Below are positions 7,512-16,478 of a stretch of DNA of 64,000 bases, in pieces. The notes beneath the pieces are model-generated. The model saw nothing but the letters and a program-made list of their open reading frames with translations. It did not search any database and was not told the DNA's origin. Both the position numbers and the translations under genes were made by a program. Within the stretch, counting starts at the first letter, position 1. Each line of letters begins with the position of its first letter. Where the stretch lies: the NCBI RefSeq assembly GCF_040371755.1, contig NZ_BAABWE010000007.1, forward strand, positions 144,198-208,197, read 5' to 3'. The stretch is from Bermanella sp040371755 (GTDB lineage: Bacteria > Pseudomonadota > Gammaproteobacteria > Pseudomonadales > Oceanobacteraceae).

Positions 7512-9028
7512 TGGAAAAATTAGATGAAGCTGAAAATTTGAGCTGGGAGCAAGTGATACGTGCTTTTCTGAAAGGTAAGCGGGATGCGGAAGAAGAAGCG
7601 TACCTGAAAAAGGAATTGAAAGAAATATCTGGACAGTTTGAGAAAGTACATTGGCTCAGTGATGAGAGCATCAAAGTTTTTTTTGATGCGAAAAAAAATA
7701 AGAAAACTGAATGTCAGACGTCGCTTGATTTTCAGCAGAATAAATTTCAAGAGGCTATGGATTTCACTAATCAGCCTGACTCCCTAGACTGGAACATATT
7801 GAGCAGATCGTATCAGCAAAAATGTGTGGGCTTAGATGAAAAATATGCCCCCAGCAGGTGGTTGTCTGAAAGCGCAAAGAACGCTAACAGTGTCAGTTTT
7901 GCAACACATGTTGTTAAGTTGACGCACTCTAAGATTGATACCCCTTCACTTTTTGATCAGGTTGATGTAACTACTCCAAATGCGTTGGTTACTGCGCATC
8001 TATCGGAAAAAATGATTGACGGGGCAGTCGCAGGAAATCAATTTTCTCCGATTTTCCAGTTTCTTGAACTTGAATTGAATGGCACAAAGTTGTTGGCGTC
8101 CTTAATCAAGACGGACTCTGATGCGCTGAAGGCGTTTGCTAGAGATGATGCGCAATTGATGGAGTGGAATAAGGCATTTAAGCAATCGTCTGTTGCGGAA
8201 GAGCTGGCGTCACATGCTCTTTTAAAACAGGTGTACTTTCCAGTGACGGAGAACGTTGCAGGTCAATATCACCTTTTAAGCTCAGTCATATCGTCTTCTT
8301 TGGCACATGCTCTTTATGAAAGACTATTCAATGAGCAGCAGAAGCAAGTAGGGAAGTACTATGAAAAAGGAAAGTACTCATGTGATCCCAAGGTTTTTTA
8401 TCCTAGACGAGCAAATGTTGCCGTTACAGCTAGCAACCATAGTAATGCCTCTCAACTAAATGGAAAGAGAGGAGGTAGGTTGTACTTGCTGTCGGCTCAA
8501 CCTCCTATTTGGGAAGCTCAAACAACGCCTCCATTACATAGAAAATCATGGTTTGATTACGGTATTCCTAACTACGCCGTGAAAGAAGATATTCAGTACT
8601 TGCGTGAATTTCTAATAAGGTTTGAGCGTTTGGAGTTAAGTACTCGCGACCCTAAAAAAAGAAAGTGGTTGGTTGACTGGGGCAATCAAATTGTTGATGA
8701 GGTCCTCAATCAAGCTAGCGCGATTCATTCATTACCTTCGGGTTGGTCGGCGGAGCCGACGATCAAACTAAAATTTGAACACCAATGTTTTCTTGACCCT
8801 TATCGCGCTGATGAAGAGTTTCAAGCTAAACGCGCTGCATCGGATTGGCAGAAAGAAGTTTGTAGAAATTTTGCTGGCTGGCTGAATCGGCACCTCAAAG
8901 GTAGAGATAACAGATTTACCCCACAGGCATGGCATACGAAATTATGGGTAGCACTGATGGAACCTCAACTTAGGGAGCTGAACCAAACAATGAAAGTTGA
9001 GTTAGCTAGCAAAGAGGTAAACGCATGA
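7511..9028 (+). CDS. csy1: Cas8f (Csy1), large subunit of type I-F Cascade
   Basis: 505 aa from ATG 7511, which lies 8 bases after AGGAGGT; an overlapping GTG at 7508 is less well spaced. Csy1 with Csy2 holds the 5' handle of the crRNA and reads the protospacer-adjacent motif. Matching stretches to P. aeruginosa Csy1 include HALLKQVYFPV, NASQLNGKRGGRLYLL, ASDWQKEVCRNFAGWLNRHLKG and the final helical part. The protein is about 70 residues longer than P. aeruginosa Csy1, with an added charged N-terminal helix-rich stretch (KGKRDAEEEAYLKKELKEI). It overlaps cas3 by one base (TGATG) and csy2 by four (ATGA). Confidence 0.92.
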   Translation: MEKLDEAENLSWEQVIRAFLKGKRDAEEEAYLKKELKEISGQFEKVHWLSDESIKVFFDAKKNKKTECQTSLDFQQNKFQEAMDFTNQPDSLDWNILSRSYQQKCVGLDEKYAPSRWLSESAKNANSVSFATHVVKLTHSKIDTPSLFDQVDVTTPNALVTAHLSEKMIDGAVAGNQFSPIFQFLELELNGTKLLASLIKTDSDALKAFARDDAQLMEWNKAFKQSSVAEELASHALLKQVYFPVTENVAGQYHLLSSVISSSLAHALYERLFNEQQKQVGKYYEKGKYSCDPKVFYPRRANVAVTASNHSNASQLNGKRGGRLYLLSAQPPIWEAQTTPPLHRKSWFDYGIPNYAVKEDIQYLREFLIRFERLELSTRDPKKRKWLVDWGNQIVDEVLNQASAIHSLPSGWSAEPTIKLKFEHQCFLDPYRADEEFQAKRAASDWQKEVCRNFAGWLNRHLKGRDNRFTPQAWHTKLWVALMEPQLRELNQTMKVELASKEVNA

Positions 9029-10212
9029 ACCAATATGTGTTGATAAATCGCATTCAAGTACAAAACGCTAATGCGGTGTCTGGTTTCACATGGGGATTCC
9101 CTGCGGTGACGCACTTTCTCGGGTTTGTTCATAATTTGACACGAAAACTCATGAACTCGGATTTCAGCAAAATGAAGCTGTCGGGGTGCGCAGTGATTGC
9201 GCATGAGCATCATGTTCATACTTATGGCAAGTATGGTGACAACTTCACGCAAAGTCGGAATCCGCCTTATTTACCTTCACATGATAAGGCTTCTGCACCG
9301 CCTGTTATTGAGGAAGGAAAAATGAATATGACTGTTTCCTTACTGATTGGCTGTGAAGGCAATGTTGGGTATCAAGCAAATGACTTTATTGGGTGGCTAG
9401 AAAAACATTGTCTAATGCAGCGCTTGGCGGGCGGCACCATTTTGGATATTGATGCGGTGTCGATTGTTAGCACTGAAACAAACGCAGATCGCCACGCGAT
9501 TAAACGCAAATTGCTACCTGGCTTCTCTCTCATGGATCGCTCATCAAGTCTGGAAAATCATTTTGAAAAACTGAAAGAGAAGAACTCTGAAGCAGAAATG
9601 TTGGACGCTTGGTTGGACTTTTCAGCTTTGAAGCAGCAGTCGCGCCCAAGATTTGATTTGATTCAAAAATATTTGGATGGATTGAGTTGTGTTAGCGACA
9701 GTGAAGGTGAAGACTTATTGACTGCATGGCAATCGCATTTGGCTGTCGTGCCTTACGATGCTAAGAGCATACCTAATTCATTGAGGCAGCATTTCTCAAA
9801 CCTGCAATCAAGCAAAAGTAATGCAAAATTGATCGTGCAGTGGCAGGAATATATCCAGCCAACAGAAAACTCTGATGCTGACTGGGAGCGTCTTCCGAAG
9901 CCGGAAAGCAAAGGTTTTTTTGTGCCATTGATGATTGGTTACAAAGCGATCACTTCTGTGTTTGAAAATGAAAAAATTGCAAATACCCGTGACAGTGAAA
10001 CCCCTGTTTGCTTTGTGGAGGCAGTACACTCGGTGGGTGAATGGCGAGGTGTGAACCGTCTTCGCTCAGCGGAGGATTTTGCAGAAAGCCTTTGGCATTA
10101 CAGCTATGAAGAACATTGGTATTTATGTCAGCAACGCAGTAGTACCGATAAAAGTGAAGATAACAACGAGGCAACTTTGGTTGCTACTTTAGACGAAATT
10201 TTTGGTGAATAG
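9025..10212 (+). CDS. csy2: Cas5f (Csy2), type I-F Cascade subunit
   Basis: 395 aa. It begins MNQYVLINRIQVQNANAVSG followed by FTWGFPAVTHFLGFVHNL, the hallmark N-terminus of Csy2. The partner of Csy1, it caps the 5' end of crRNA in the Csy complex. Later recognisable parts are EGKMNMTVSLLIGCEG, LAGGTILDI, KGFFVPLMIGYKAI and FVEAVHSVGEWRGVNRL. It is longer than the P. aeruginosa protein (about 327 aa), mostly in the middle region (residues 180-270). ATGA overlap with csy1 shows coupling. The following gene starts 10 bases after its stop. Confidence 0.93.
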   Translation: MNQYVLINRIQVQNANAVSGFTWGFPAVTHFLGFVHNLTRKLMNSDFSKMKLSGCAVIAHEHHVHTYGKYGDNFTQSRNPPYLPSHDKASAPPVIEEGKMNMTVSLLIGCEGNVGYQANDFIGWLEKHCLMQRLAGGTILDIDAVSIVSTETNADRHAIKRKLLPGFSLMDRSSSLENHFEKLKEKNSEAEMLDAWLDFSALKQQSRPRFDLIQKYLDGLSCVSDSEGEDLLTAWQSHLAVVPYDAKSIPNSLRQHFSNLQSSKSNAKLIVQWQEYIQPTENSDADWERLPKPESKGFFVPLMIGYKAITSVFENEKIANTRDSETPVCFVEAVHSVGEWRGVNRLRSAEDFAESLWHYSYEEHWYLCQQRSSTDKSEDNNEATLVATLDEIFGE

Positions 10213-10222
10213 GGATAGAAAA

Positions 10223-11230
10223 ATGGCTAATTCAAACAAAATTAAACTTCCTAGTATGCTGGCTTTTGAACGTAAGCTCGAAGTTTCAGATGGTTTAATG
10301 TATGCGGGTAATTGGGAATATATTAATCAAGATAAAAGTGAGGTGTCGACAAGCAACGGCGGTAAAACGAATTGGTTGCCCGTTCAGGTCGTTCCTCGAA
10401 AAAACCGTTCTACTCAAAGCGCTTATGGCATTAAAGATGATGAAAAGACCAAACCAAATCCAGTAGCTGCTGATAATGATGATGCAAACCTTCCAATAGA
10501 TAAGGATACCTTAAAGGTTAGTTTTACCCTGAGAGTTATTGGGAGTTTAGGTAGACCTTTTGGGTGTAATGACCCGGATTTTGAAAAGGCGATTCAGACC
10601 AAAGTGAAAGAATTTAAAAGTCACGGTTTGAAGGAGCTTGCGCACCGTTATGCTCACAACATTGCGAGTGGCCGTTTTTTGTGGCGAAATCGAATCGGAG
10701 CGGAAGAGTTGAATGTACAAATTAAGATTAATCGTTCACAAGAATCTTTAAGCTTTGATGGTTATGGTCTAACTCTAAATGACTTTGATATGAGTCGAAA
10801 TAATAATGAATTAGAAAAATTATCTTCAGCGCTGTTCAAAGGCCTTGATGGGAGTGAGGAGTATGTGTTGCTAGAAGTGGATGCTTATGTTCGTTTAGGT
10901 GCTGGCCAGCATGTTTTTCCATCTCAGGAAATGAACATGAATGATAAAAAGAAAACACTCTTTAAGCTAAATGACTGTGCAGCATTGCATAGTGTGAAAA
11001 TTGGCAACGCAGTTCGTACCATTGATAATTGGTATAAAGATGCACAGTTTCCAATTGCGGTTGAACCTTTTGGTTCTGTCACTCAAAGAGGCGAAGCTTA
11101 TCGTAAAAGCAAAATTGATTTGTATACACTTATGTTAGACTGGGTAAATGAAAAGCAAGTTGATGATGGTCAGAAGTGTTATGTTCTGGCAAACCTGATT
11201 CGCGGTGGTGTTTTCGGTGGCAAACAATAA
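10223..11230 (+). CDS. csy3: Cas7f (Csy3), type I-F Cascade backbone
   Basis: 335 aa from the ATG at 10223, preceded by AGGG at about 8 bases. An upstream TTG at 10202 would overlap csy2 and adds nothing family-like. The protein matches Csy3 throughout: KIKLPSMLAFERKLEVSDG, RVIGSLGRPFGCNDPDF, LAHRYAHNIASGRFLWRNR, YVLLEVDAYVRLGAGQHVFP, FPIAVEPFGSVTQRGEAYR and a C-terminal NLIRGGVFGGKQ. Several copies form the helical backbone along the crRNA spacer. Length is as expected (P. aeruginosa 342). Confidence 0.95.
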   Translation: MANSNKIKLPSMLAFERKLEVSDGLMYAGNWEYINQDKSEVSTSNGGKTNWLPVQVVPRKNRSTQSAYGIKDDEKTKPNPVAADNDDANLPIDKDTLKVSFTLRVIGSLGRPFGCNDPDFEKAIQTKVKEFKSHGLKELAHRYAHNIASGRFLWRNRIGAEELNVQIKINRSQESLSFDGYGLTLNDFDMSRNNNELEKLSSALFKGLDGSEEYVLLEVDAYVRLGAGQHVFPSQEMNMNDKKKTLFKLNDCAALHSVKIGNAVRTIDNWYKDAQFPIAVEPFGSVTQRGEAYRKSKIDLYTLMLDWVNEKQVDDGQKCYVLANLIRGGVFGGKQ

Positions 11231-11241
11231 TAGAGGCCATA

Positions 11242-11898
11242 ATGAAATACTATCTAGACATAACATTATTGCCGGATGCTGAATCAAACCTTGGTTTTTT
11301 GTGGCATAAAATATACCTGCAAATACACCTAGCTTTGGTTGAAAATAAAGTAGCAGAAAAAGATTCTGCCATAGCCACGTCATTCCCCAAATATGGAGAC
11401 AAAGATTTTCCATTAGGGGACAAACTAAGATTACTGGCTGAAACCCACCAGCAATTGGAAGACTTAAATTTAACAACTTGGTTAGCGCGATACAGTGATT
11501 ATGTACACATAAAAGCCATTAAAACTGTGCCTGAAACCATAGCAGAATACGCCTATTTTAAACGTTATCGCTTTAAGTCAATTGATAACCTTAAAAAAGG
11601 CGTTGATAAACGTGCTGCGGCCATAGCGGCTAAAAATGGTTATGAGGTAAATGAGGTGAAAACTCGGTTATTAGCCTCGATTGCTAATTTAGACAAACAA
11701 TCTAAATTGCCATACATCAATGTGAGCAGCTTATCCACGGATAAACAATTAACCGAGGAACAGCGGCGTAAGTTTTTACTATTCATTGAACAAGAAAAAA
11801 CACCGAACCCAATAGGTAATAACTCATTACTGACGACGTATGGTTTAAGTCGGCGTGAGCACGACAAAAAAGTGGCTGTGCCTCTATTTGAGGGCTGA
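11242..11898 (+). CDS. csy4: Cas6f (Csy4), crRNA-processing endoribonuclease
   Basis: 218 aa from the ATG at 11242, with AGAGG upstream; a longer upstream frame overlapping csy3 has no support. It begins MKYYLDITLLPDAESNLGFL and has His at position 29 (YLQIHLAL), the same position as the catalytic His29 of P. aeruginosa Csy4. The VSSLSTDKQ and LTTYGLS segments correspond to the parts holding the family's active-site Ser and Tyr. It cuts pre-crRNA at the base of the repeat hairpin and stays bound to the 3' stem. It is about 30 residues longer than the P. aeruginosa enzyme. Last gene of the operon, 146 bases from the array. Confidence 0.94.
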   Translation: MKYYLDITLLPDAESNLGFLWHKIYLQIHLALVENKVAEKDSAIATSFPKYGDKDFPLGDKLRLLAETHQQLEDLNLTTWLARYSDYVHIKAIKTVPETIAEYAYFKRYRFKSIDNLKKGVDKRAAAIAAKNGYEVNEVKTRLLASIANLDKQSKLPYINVSSLSTDKQLTEEQRRKFLLFIEQEKTPNPIGNNSLLTTYGLSRREHDKKVAVPLFEG

Positions 11899-12044
11899 CC
11901 ATAGCCATAAATGACCCTTTGATTTCGCTCTTTAAAAATACATATTAAAATCAACAGGTTACAGCATGAAGGTTTTAACAGGGTCAAAACATGGTTTTTG
12001 ACCTAACCACTTGTTGTAGCTTGTTTTTTTATTGATAATCCATA
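11899..12044 (+). promoter_or_regulatory. CRISPR leader with IHF site and inverted repeat
   Basis: The leader lies between the csy4 stop and the first repeat. AATCAACAGGTTA at 11949-11961 fits the IHF consensus WATCAANNNNTTR at every defined position. IHF bends the leader and is required for spacer integration in I-E and I-F systems, so this placement is meaningful. GGTCAAAA (11982-11989) and TTTTGACC (11996-12003) form a perfect 8-bp inverted repeat with a 6-base spacer, of unknown role. The last 30 bases before the first repeat are T-rich. Confidence 0.75.
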
Positions 12045-13871
12045 GTTCACCGCCACATAGGCGGCTTAGAAAAGAAATTATGTAGCCTTTGTAGCTCTCC
12101 TAAGGTTCACCGCCACATAGGCGGCTTAGAAATGTTTAAGCAGAACGAGGCAAAAGGGAAGTTAGTTCACCGCCACATAGGCGGCTTAGAAAATTCGATA
12201 AGAACGGAGCCAGTGCTGCATTAAGTTCACCGCCACATAGGCGGCTTAGAAAGCTAAATGTGTCGCCATTTACACGCCAGAAATGTTCACCGCCACATAG
12301 GCGGCTTAGAAATAGCATGATTGTTAGCACAGAGGAAGCGGCTAGTTCACCGCCACATAGGCGGCTTAGAAACGATGAAATCAAGCACGGCATTAAAATG
12401 AAACGTTCACCGCCACATAGGCGGCTTAGAAAATTAAGGATTTAGCTGGGTTTACAGGGCTTACGTTCACCGCCACATAGGCGGCTTAGAAAAACATGGC
12501 CCGCAAAAGCGGGTGGGCTGAAAGGTTCACCGCCACATAGGCGGCTTAGAAAAACTCTCGCGTCACCGTAAATAATACGCCTTGGTTCACCGCCACATAG
12601 GCGGCTTAGAAAACCGCAAGCACACGCTTCAGTGCTTCCCATGAGTTCACCGCCACATAGGCGGCTTAGAAAACCATGATTAAATCAATCCCCCCACCTA
12701 GTTTGTTCACCGCCACATAGGCGGCTTAGAAATGTAAGTTCAGAAAGTGGCTTCCGAGTATAAAGTTCACCGCCACATAGGCGGCTTAGAAAACTCAGAT
12801 CCTTCTACTAAATCACTTGTATTAGTTCACCGCCACATAGGCGGCTTAGAAAATGTGGCCAATCATGTGAGGCGGCACACCGAAGTTCACCGCCACATAG
12901 GCGGCTTAGAAACTCATTCTGGAACTGGCATACCGGGTGTTCATGTTCACCGCCACATAGGCGGCTTAGAAAACAAAGGCATAGGGGAATAAAAAAGTGG
13001 GTATGTTCACCGCCACATAGGCGGCTTAGAAAACAAGATTGGCTATTGAGCAACTGGAAGAATTGTTTACCGCCACATAGGCGGCTTAGAAAACAAAGTC
13101 CGGTGGTAATTTTGCCAATAGTATGTTCACCGCCACATAGGCGGCTTAGAAATAAGTGGCCTGAAAGGCGCGTAATTACTGGCTGTTCACCGCCACATAG
13201 GCGGCTTAGAAAGTCTGGCGTACAAGCCATATTACGGGCTTCTTGTTCACCGCCACACAGGCGGCTTAGAAAAGCGTAAGCGCATTACTTGCTTTAGCAA
13301 TCGAGTTCACCGCCACACAGGCGGCTTAGAAAAATCACTCATAGGGGTGATTGTGGTTTCAAGCGTTCACCGCCACACAGGCGGCTTAAAAAATCGATAA
13401 TGAAAATGATTGGGATAAGCCCGAGTTCACCGCCACACAGGCGGCTTAGAAATAGTTGCCCTGATTTTGTTGAAGCGATTGGTAGTTCACCGTCACACAG
13501 GCGGCTTAGAAATTTGTTTGAATCCTTCGCCAGTATTAATCGCAGTTCACCGCCACACAGGCGGCTTAGAAAATAATGGCTTGCTTGAATTCATCTTTGC
13601 TCTGGTTCACCGCCACACAGGCGGCTTAGAAAAACGCCGCCCGGTTTACCGTTTTTTCTGATGGGTTCACCGCCACACAAGCGGCTTAGAAAACCCTCAA
13701 CGGCTTTACCGAGCCACTTGAGTCGTTCACCGCCACACAGGCGGCTTAGAAATGAACTAGCAGAACGTAAGTTGGCTTTTTGAAGTTCACCGCCACACAG
13801 GCGGCTTAGAAATTTAGTCTTAGCGCTGCAAGGTTGCGGCGATTGTTCACCGCCACATAGGCGCTTAGAAT
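12045..13871 (+). CRISPR. Type I-F CRISPR array, 31 repeats and 30 spacers
   Basis: Repeats of 28 bases start every 60 bases from 12045 to 13845, so all 30 spacers are exactly 32 bases. The repeat begins GTTCACCGCC, has a 5-base loop (ACATA or ACACA), the complementary GGCGG, and ends CTTAGAAA: a 5-bp Csy4-type hairpin with an 8-base 3' tag. Repeats 1-20 have CACATAG, repeats 21-30 CACACAG (repeat 28 CACACAA). Other variants are at 13065 (GTTTAC), 13365 (CTTAAA) and 13485 (CCGTCA). The last copy (13845-13871) lacks one G of the stem and ends GAAT, marking the distal end. The leader is on the csy4 side. Spacer 8 (12493-12524) itself contains CCCGC-AAAA-GCGGG. Confidence 0.98.
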
Positions 13872-14011
13872 ACTTATCATGGGGATCTTTATTATTGAAA
13901 CCTAGCAAGTAGCCAAAAACTACCGAGGTAAAAAAGCCTAACAAGAACTCCAAACGAAATAAAAGCCCGAATGAAACCAGTAGTTTAGCTTTAAATACGA
14001 CTTTAAATATT

Positions 14012-14260
14012 GTGTGAATAGAATTGGCCATTGTACGGATAACGCTTTTATGGAATCTTTCTGCTACAGTTTAAAAGGTGAGTTGACCCGAAAAACAAAA
14101 TTCGCACCGCTAGCGCATTTACGAAAAGAAATTGGTCGCTATATTAAGCAGTTTTATAATAATATTCGGTTACACTCTGGTTTAAACTGCATGTCACCGA
14201 TAAAGTACGGACAAAGCCTAGTACAACAATGGCAGTGTCCATTTTATCGGGGGAAGATCA
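14012..14260 (+). mobile_element. IS3-family transposase remnant
   Basis: The frame from 14014 encodes the C-terminal end of an IS3-type OrfB integrase domain: NRIGHCTDNAFMESFCYSLK, then RKEIGRYIKQFYNNIRLHSG and LNCMSPIKYGQ. Everything upstream of this motif, including the first catalytic Asp residues, is absent; the remnant begins abruptly near 14012. The right end at about 14236-14260 (TGTCC, then TCGGGGGAAGATCA) looks like an IS3-type terminal inverted repeat, but its left partner is missing. A dead 5'-truncated element lying between the array's degenerate end and the next gene. The gap 13872-14011 before it holds nothing I can identify. Confidence 0.75.
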
Positions 14261-14336
14261 TGTGGTTTCAACCAAACGTTCATTTGAGCATAGCCAACAT
14301 TACCACTTATCCACTTAGCCCCCTCTAAGGATCCAC

Positions 14337-16271
14337 ATGAAATTTCGTATTTTTTTAGTCATTATTATTGGAGTATTGAGCGCTCAATTTTCCCATGCAA
14401 GTGATGATCAAATTTACTTTTATGGAGAAGCTTGTTCAAGCTGCTCCTCATTTCAAAGCCCACTTAATTTACCAGGTTTAAACCTTATCAATTGTTCAAA
14501 TGGTCAAGGCCAAAATATTACAAACAAGGTTGTTTTAAACCCTAAAAATGGGACGATTAACGTTAATGACCAAGTTATTCATTGTGGGTATTCAGAACCC
14601 CCTAGTGTTAACGACACTCAGGGTTGCTCAACACCTTCTACCTCCAGATTATTTCAGACACCTTGGTTTACAGCTACCAACAATAACGGTGAGTTAAGCG
14701 GTATTAATTGTAACTTACCACTTCCCGATACCATTCCTGTATGGGGTTCACAATGTCAGAGCTGTAATCAATCTATTGCTGAGTCTGCCAACTCCCAGTC
14801 CGTATCTTGTGGAAATGGAGCAGCTGGTTATGACAATAATAAAATCACATACCAGACAGGTTCCTCCATAATGGTTGTAAACGGTAATACAATTAATTGC
14901 GATAGTAATTCATCCCCCTCTCAGGCTGATATTTCCGCTTGCCCTGATCAGGTTTTACCAGCAAATATGAGCGAGCTTCCTTGGTTAAGAGCCGACAATC
15001 AAGATGGTAGTCTTACTAATATTTCGTGCAATGCCGTACCTCTTTGCATTAATGGCGAACCAAATTTAACGGCCTCTACAGCTAATATTTTCGCTCAAGC
15101 AGGTAATGACGATAAGCAATTACGCTCATATTTTTGTGTATCACCGGACGATCCGACTGTTGCACCACAATACACAGGCGATGAAGCAAATGCATACCGT
15201 TGGATTAGTACACAGGCGGAATCGACCAGTAATGGTGATATTCGATCACTATATGATAGTGTCAGTATTGACTGGGGATCTATAAACTGGCCTGTATACA
15301 ACCAAGAACAATGTCAATGTAGTGAAACAAGTTTCAATGATGTATTAGCCGAGTTAAAAATAGAGACGCAGGCTATTGGTAATTTATCTATCTTATTTGA
15401 ATCCATTACCACCTATTATTTAAACCCTCTATTCATTAATAATACGGCTGTTATTTCAGCTACAGCAACAACACTAACATTACCTGCGCAATCTACTGCA
15501 ACTATTCAAACCGGAGATATAATTGGAAATATTTTACAAGGGGTTATAAATACTGCGATAAGCAGAGAAATAGGACCTTGGGGAGCACTTGGTGTTACGA
15601 CACTTATGAATTTATCCTCGCCTAAAAATAATAGTGCGATACCAAATACAATTGAAGACACGATTGCAAAATTAGAAAACGAGCTGCCTGAAACATTTCA
15701 AAGTATGAGCACTGAGCTTGCAAACTTACGCCAAAAAATCACTGATGATTACAGTCTTTACTTGAAGATTGGTAACCACTCATCAAACATAACTGAAGCG
15801 GATCTAACTCAAATGGTTACAGTTGGTAATTTCGAATACAAGAAACAACTGTACCGAGATTTACTCCCTCTTGTCAGTCGTATTGTTTACTACTCTCCAA
15901 GCGATGATCATTTAGGTGGTGGTGGACATGCATATGGTGGTAATGCTCAGTATGCAGCAGATACACCAAAAGAGGATGTCATCACTTATTTACATTATGC
16001 AGGTTGGGCTTGGAATAAAAAATCATATTTTGATACGACCAGTCAACTACTATTAAGCTCTGCAGAAGATGATGATGGCGACTCGATTACTGGCACCTTA
16101 TGTGCCAACAAAATATTAGACTCATCTATATCTGAAGCCGTCTTTGATACGCTCGGCTTTACATATGAAGAGCTTCATCAATTACCGGGTATGAAAGCCC
16201 CTGCTTATCAATGTTCTTTATGCAGTGGTTCTGATTGTAATTCACAATGCCGACCAAATGATGGCTGCTAA
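14337..16271 (+). CDS. Cysteine-rich secreted protein with two tandem repeats, unknown function
   Basis: 644 aa with a signal peptide ending at about residue 21 (LSAQFSHA) and AAGGAT before the ATG. Residues 26-245 hold two repeats of about 115 residues, each with the pattern CxxC, NC/SC, HC/NC, CST/CPD, INC/ISC: the first opens YGEACSSCSSF, the second WGSQCQSCNQ. Each repeat ends in a PWF/PWL, D/NNxGxLxxIxC block. Residues 330-470 are alanine/threonine-rich and helical; the C-terminus has another cysteine cluster (YQCSLCSGSDCNSQCRPNDGC is split by short loops). I recognise no family. It stands alone between the CRISPR array and a solitary CRISPR-like repeat; no neighbour suggests its job. 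Export to the periplasm or outside is the only firm inference. Confidence 0.8.
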   Translation: MKFRIFLVIIIGVLSAQFSHASDDQIYFYGEACSSCSSFQSPLNLPGLNLINCSNGQGQNITNKVVLNPKNGTINVNDQVIHCGYSEPPSVNDTQGCSTPSTSRLFQTPWFTATNNNGELSGINCNLPLPDTIPVWGSQCQSCNQSIAESANSQSVSCGNGAAGYDNNKITYQTGSSIMVVNGNTINCDSNSSPSQADISACPDQVLPANMSELPWLRADNQDGSLTNISCNAVPLCINGEPNLTASTANIFAQAGNDDKQLRSYFCVSPDDPTVAPQYTGDEANAYRWISTQAESTSNGDIRSLYDSVSIDWGSINWPVYNQEQCQCSETSFNDVLAELKIETQAIGNLSILFESITTYYLNPLFINNTAVISATATTLTLPAQSTATIQTGDIIGNILQGVINTAISREIGPWGALGVTTLMNLSSPKNNSAIPNTIEDTIAKLENELPETFQSMSTELANLRQKITDDYSLYLKIGNHSSNITEADLTQMVTVGNFEYKKQLYRDLLPLVSRIVYYSPSDDHLGGGGHAYGGNAQYAADTPKEDVITYLHYAGWAWNKKSYFDTTSQLLLSSAEDDDGDSITGTLCANKILDSSISEAVFDTLGFTYEELHQLPGMKAPAYQCSLCSGSDCNSQCRPNDGC

Positions 16272-16371
16272 CCTCGGCTTATAGCTAAGATAATTTAAAT
16301 GTAAGCCATTGGTAACAAGGTACTCCTGTTTCATTTAACAGGGGTATCTCATCTATCAGTTTTTTAGTTGT

Positions 16372-16411
16372 AATAAATAATTCAAACACCTAAATAAATA
16401 ATTCAGACACC
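16372..16411 (+). repeat. Short direct repeat, two 19-base copies
   Basis: AATAAATAATTCAAACACC (16372-16390) and AATAAATAATTCAGACACC (16393-16411) differ at one base and are two bases apart. They lie in the non-coding gap 16272-16617, just before the solitary CRISPR-like repeat. They may be a scar of a mobile element, but no flanking transposase remains there. Confidence 0.6.
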
Positions 16412-16450
16412 CAAAATTAATCGTAAAACACACAGGGGAATAAAAAATAA

Positions 16451-16478
16451 GTCAACCGTTACACAGGCGGTTTAGAAA
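16451..16478 (+). repeat. Solitary diverged CRISPR (type I-F) repeat
   Basis: 28 bases matching the array repeat at 23 positions, same strand, 2.6 kb beyond the array end. The stem is CCGTT (16456-16460), loop ACACA, GGCGG (16466-16470): the two C-to-T changes turn G-C pairs into G-U pairs, so an RNA hairpin of five pairs survives. The 3' tag is TTTAGAAA. The next 32 bases (16479-16510) are a possible single spacer, and an intrinsic terminator follows at 16530. No second repeat is present. Confidence 0.7.

Noticed and set aside
12045..13871. Possible Tn7-like (I-F3) CRISPR-guided transposon.
   Set aside because: The locus has cas1, cas2-3 and a full-length separate csy1 and csy2, and no tnsABC or tniQ genes; it is the standard I-F1 defence type.
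12136..14031. Long open frames on both strands through the CRISPR array, some encoding repeated FLSRLCGGE or VHRHIGGLE units.
   Set aside because: They are produced by the 60-base period of the array (a multiple of three), not by genes; the repeated peptide is the translated CRISPR repeat. The hydrophobic start near 14031 on the minus strand has no ribosome binding site.
16434..16447. 14 bases (AGGGGAATAAAAAA) shared between CRISPR spacer 16 (12983-12996) and the DNA just before the solitary repeat, considered as a self-targeting protospacer.
   Set aside because: The match covers less than half of the 32-base spacer, is A-rich and could be chance; no full protospacer with a CC motif is present. 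It might alternatively be a relic of an array copy, but spacing to the repeat differs by five bases.
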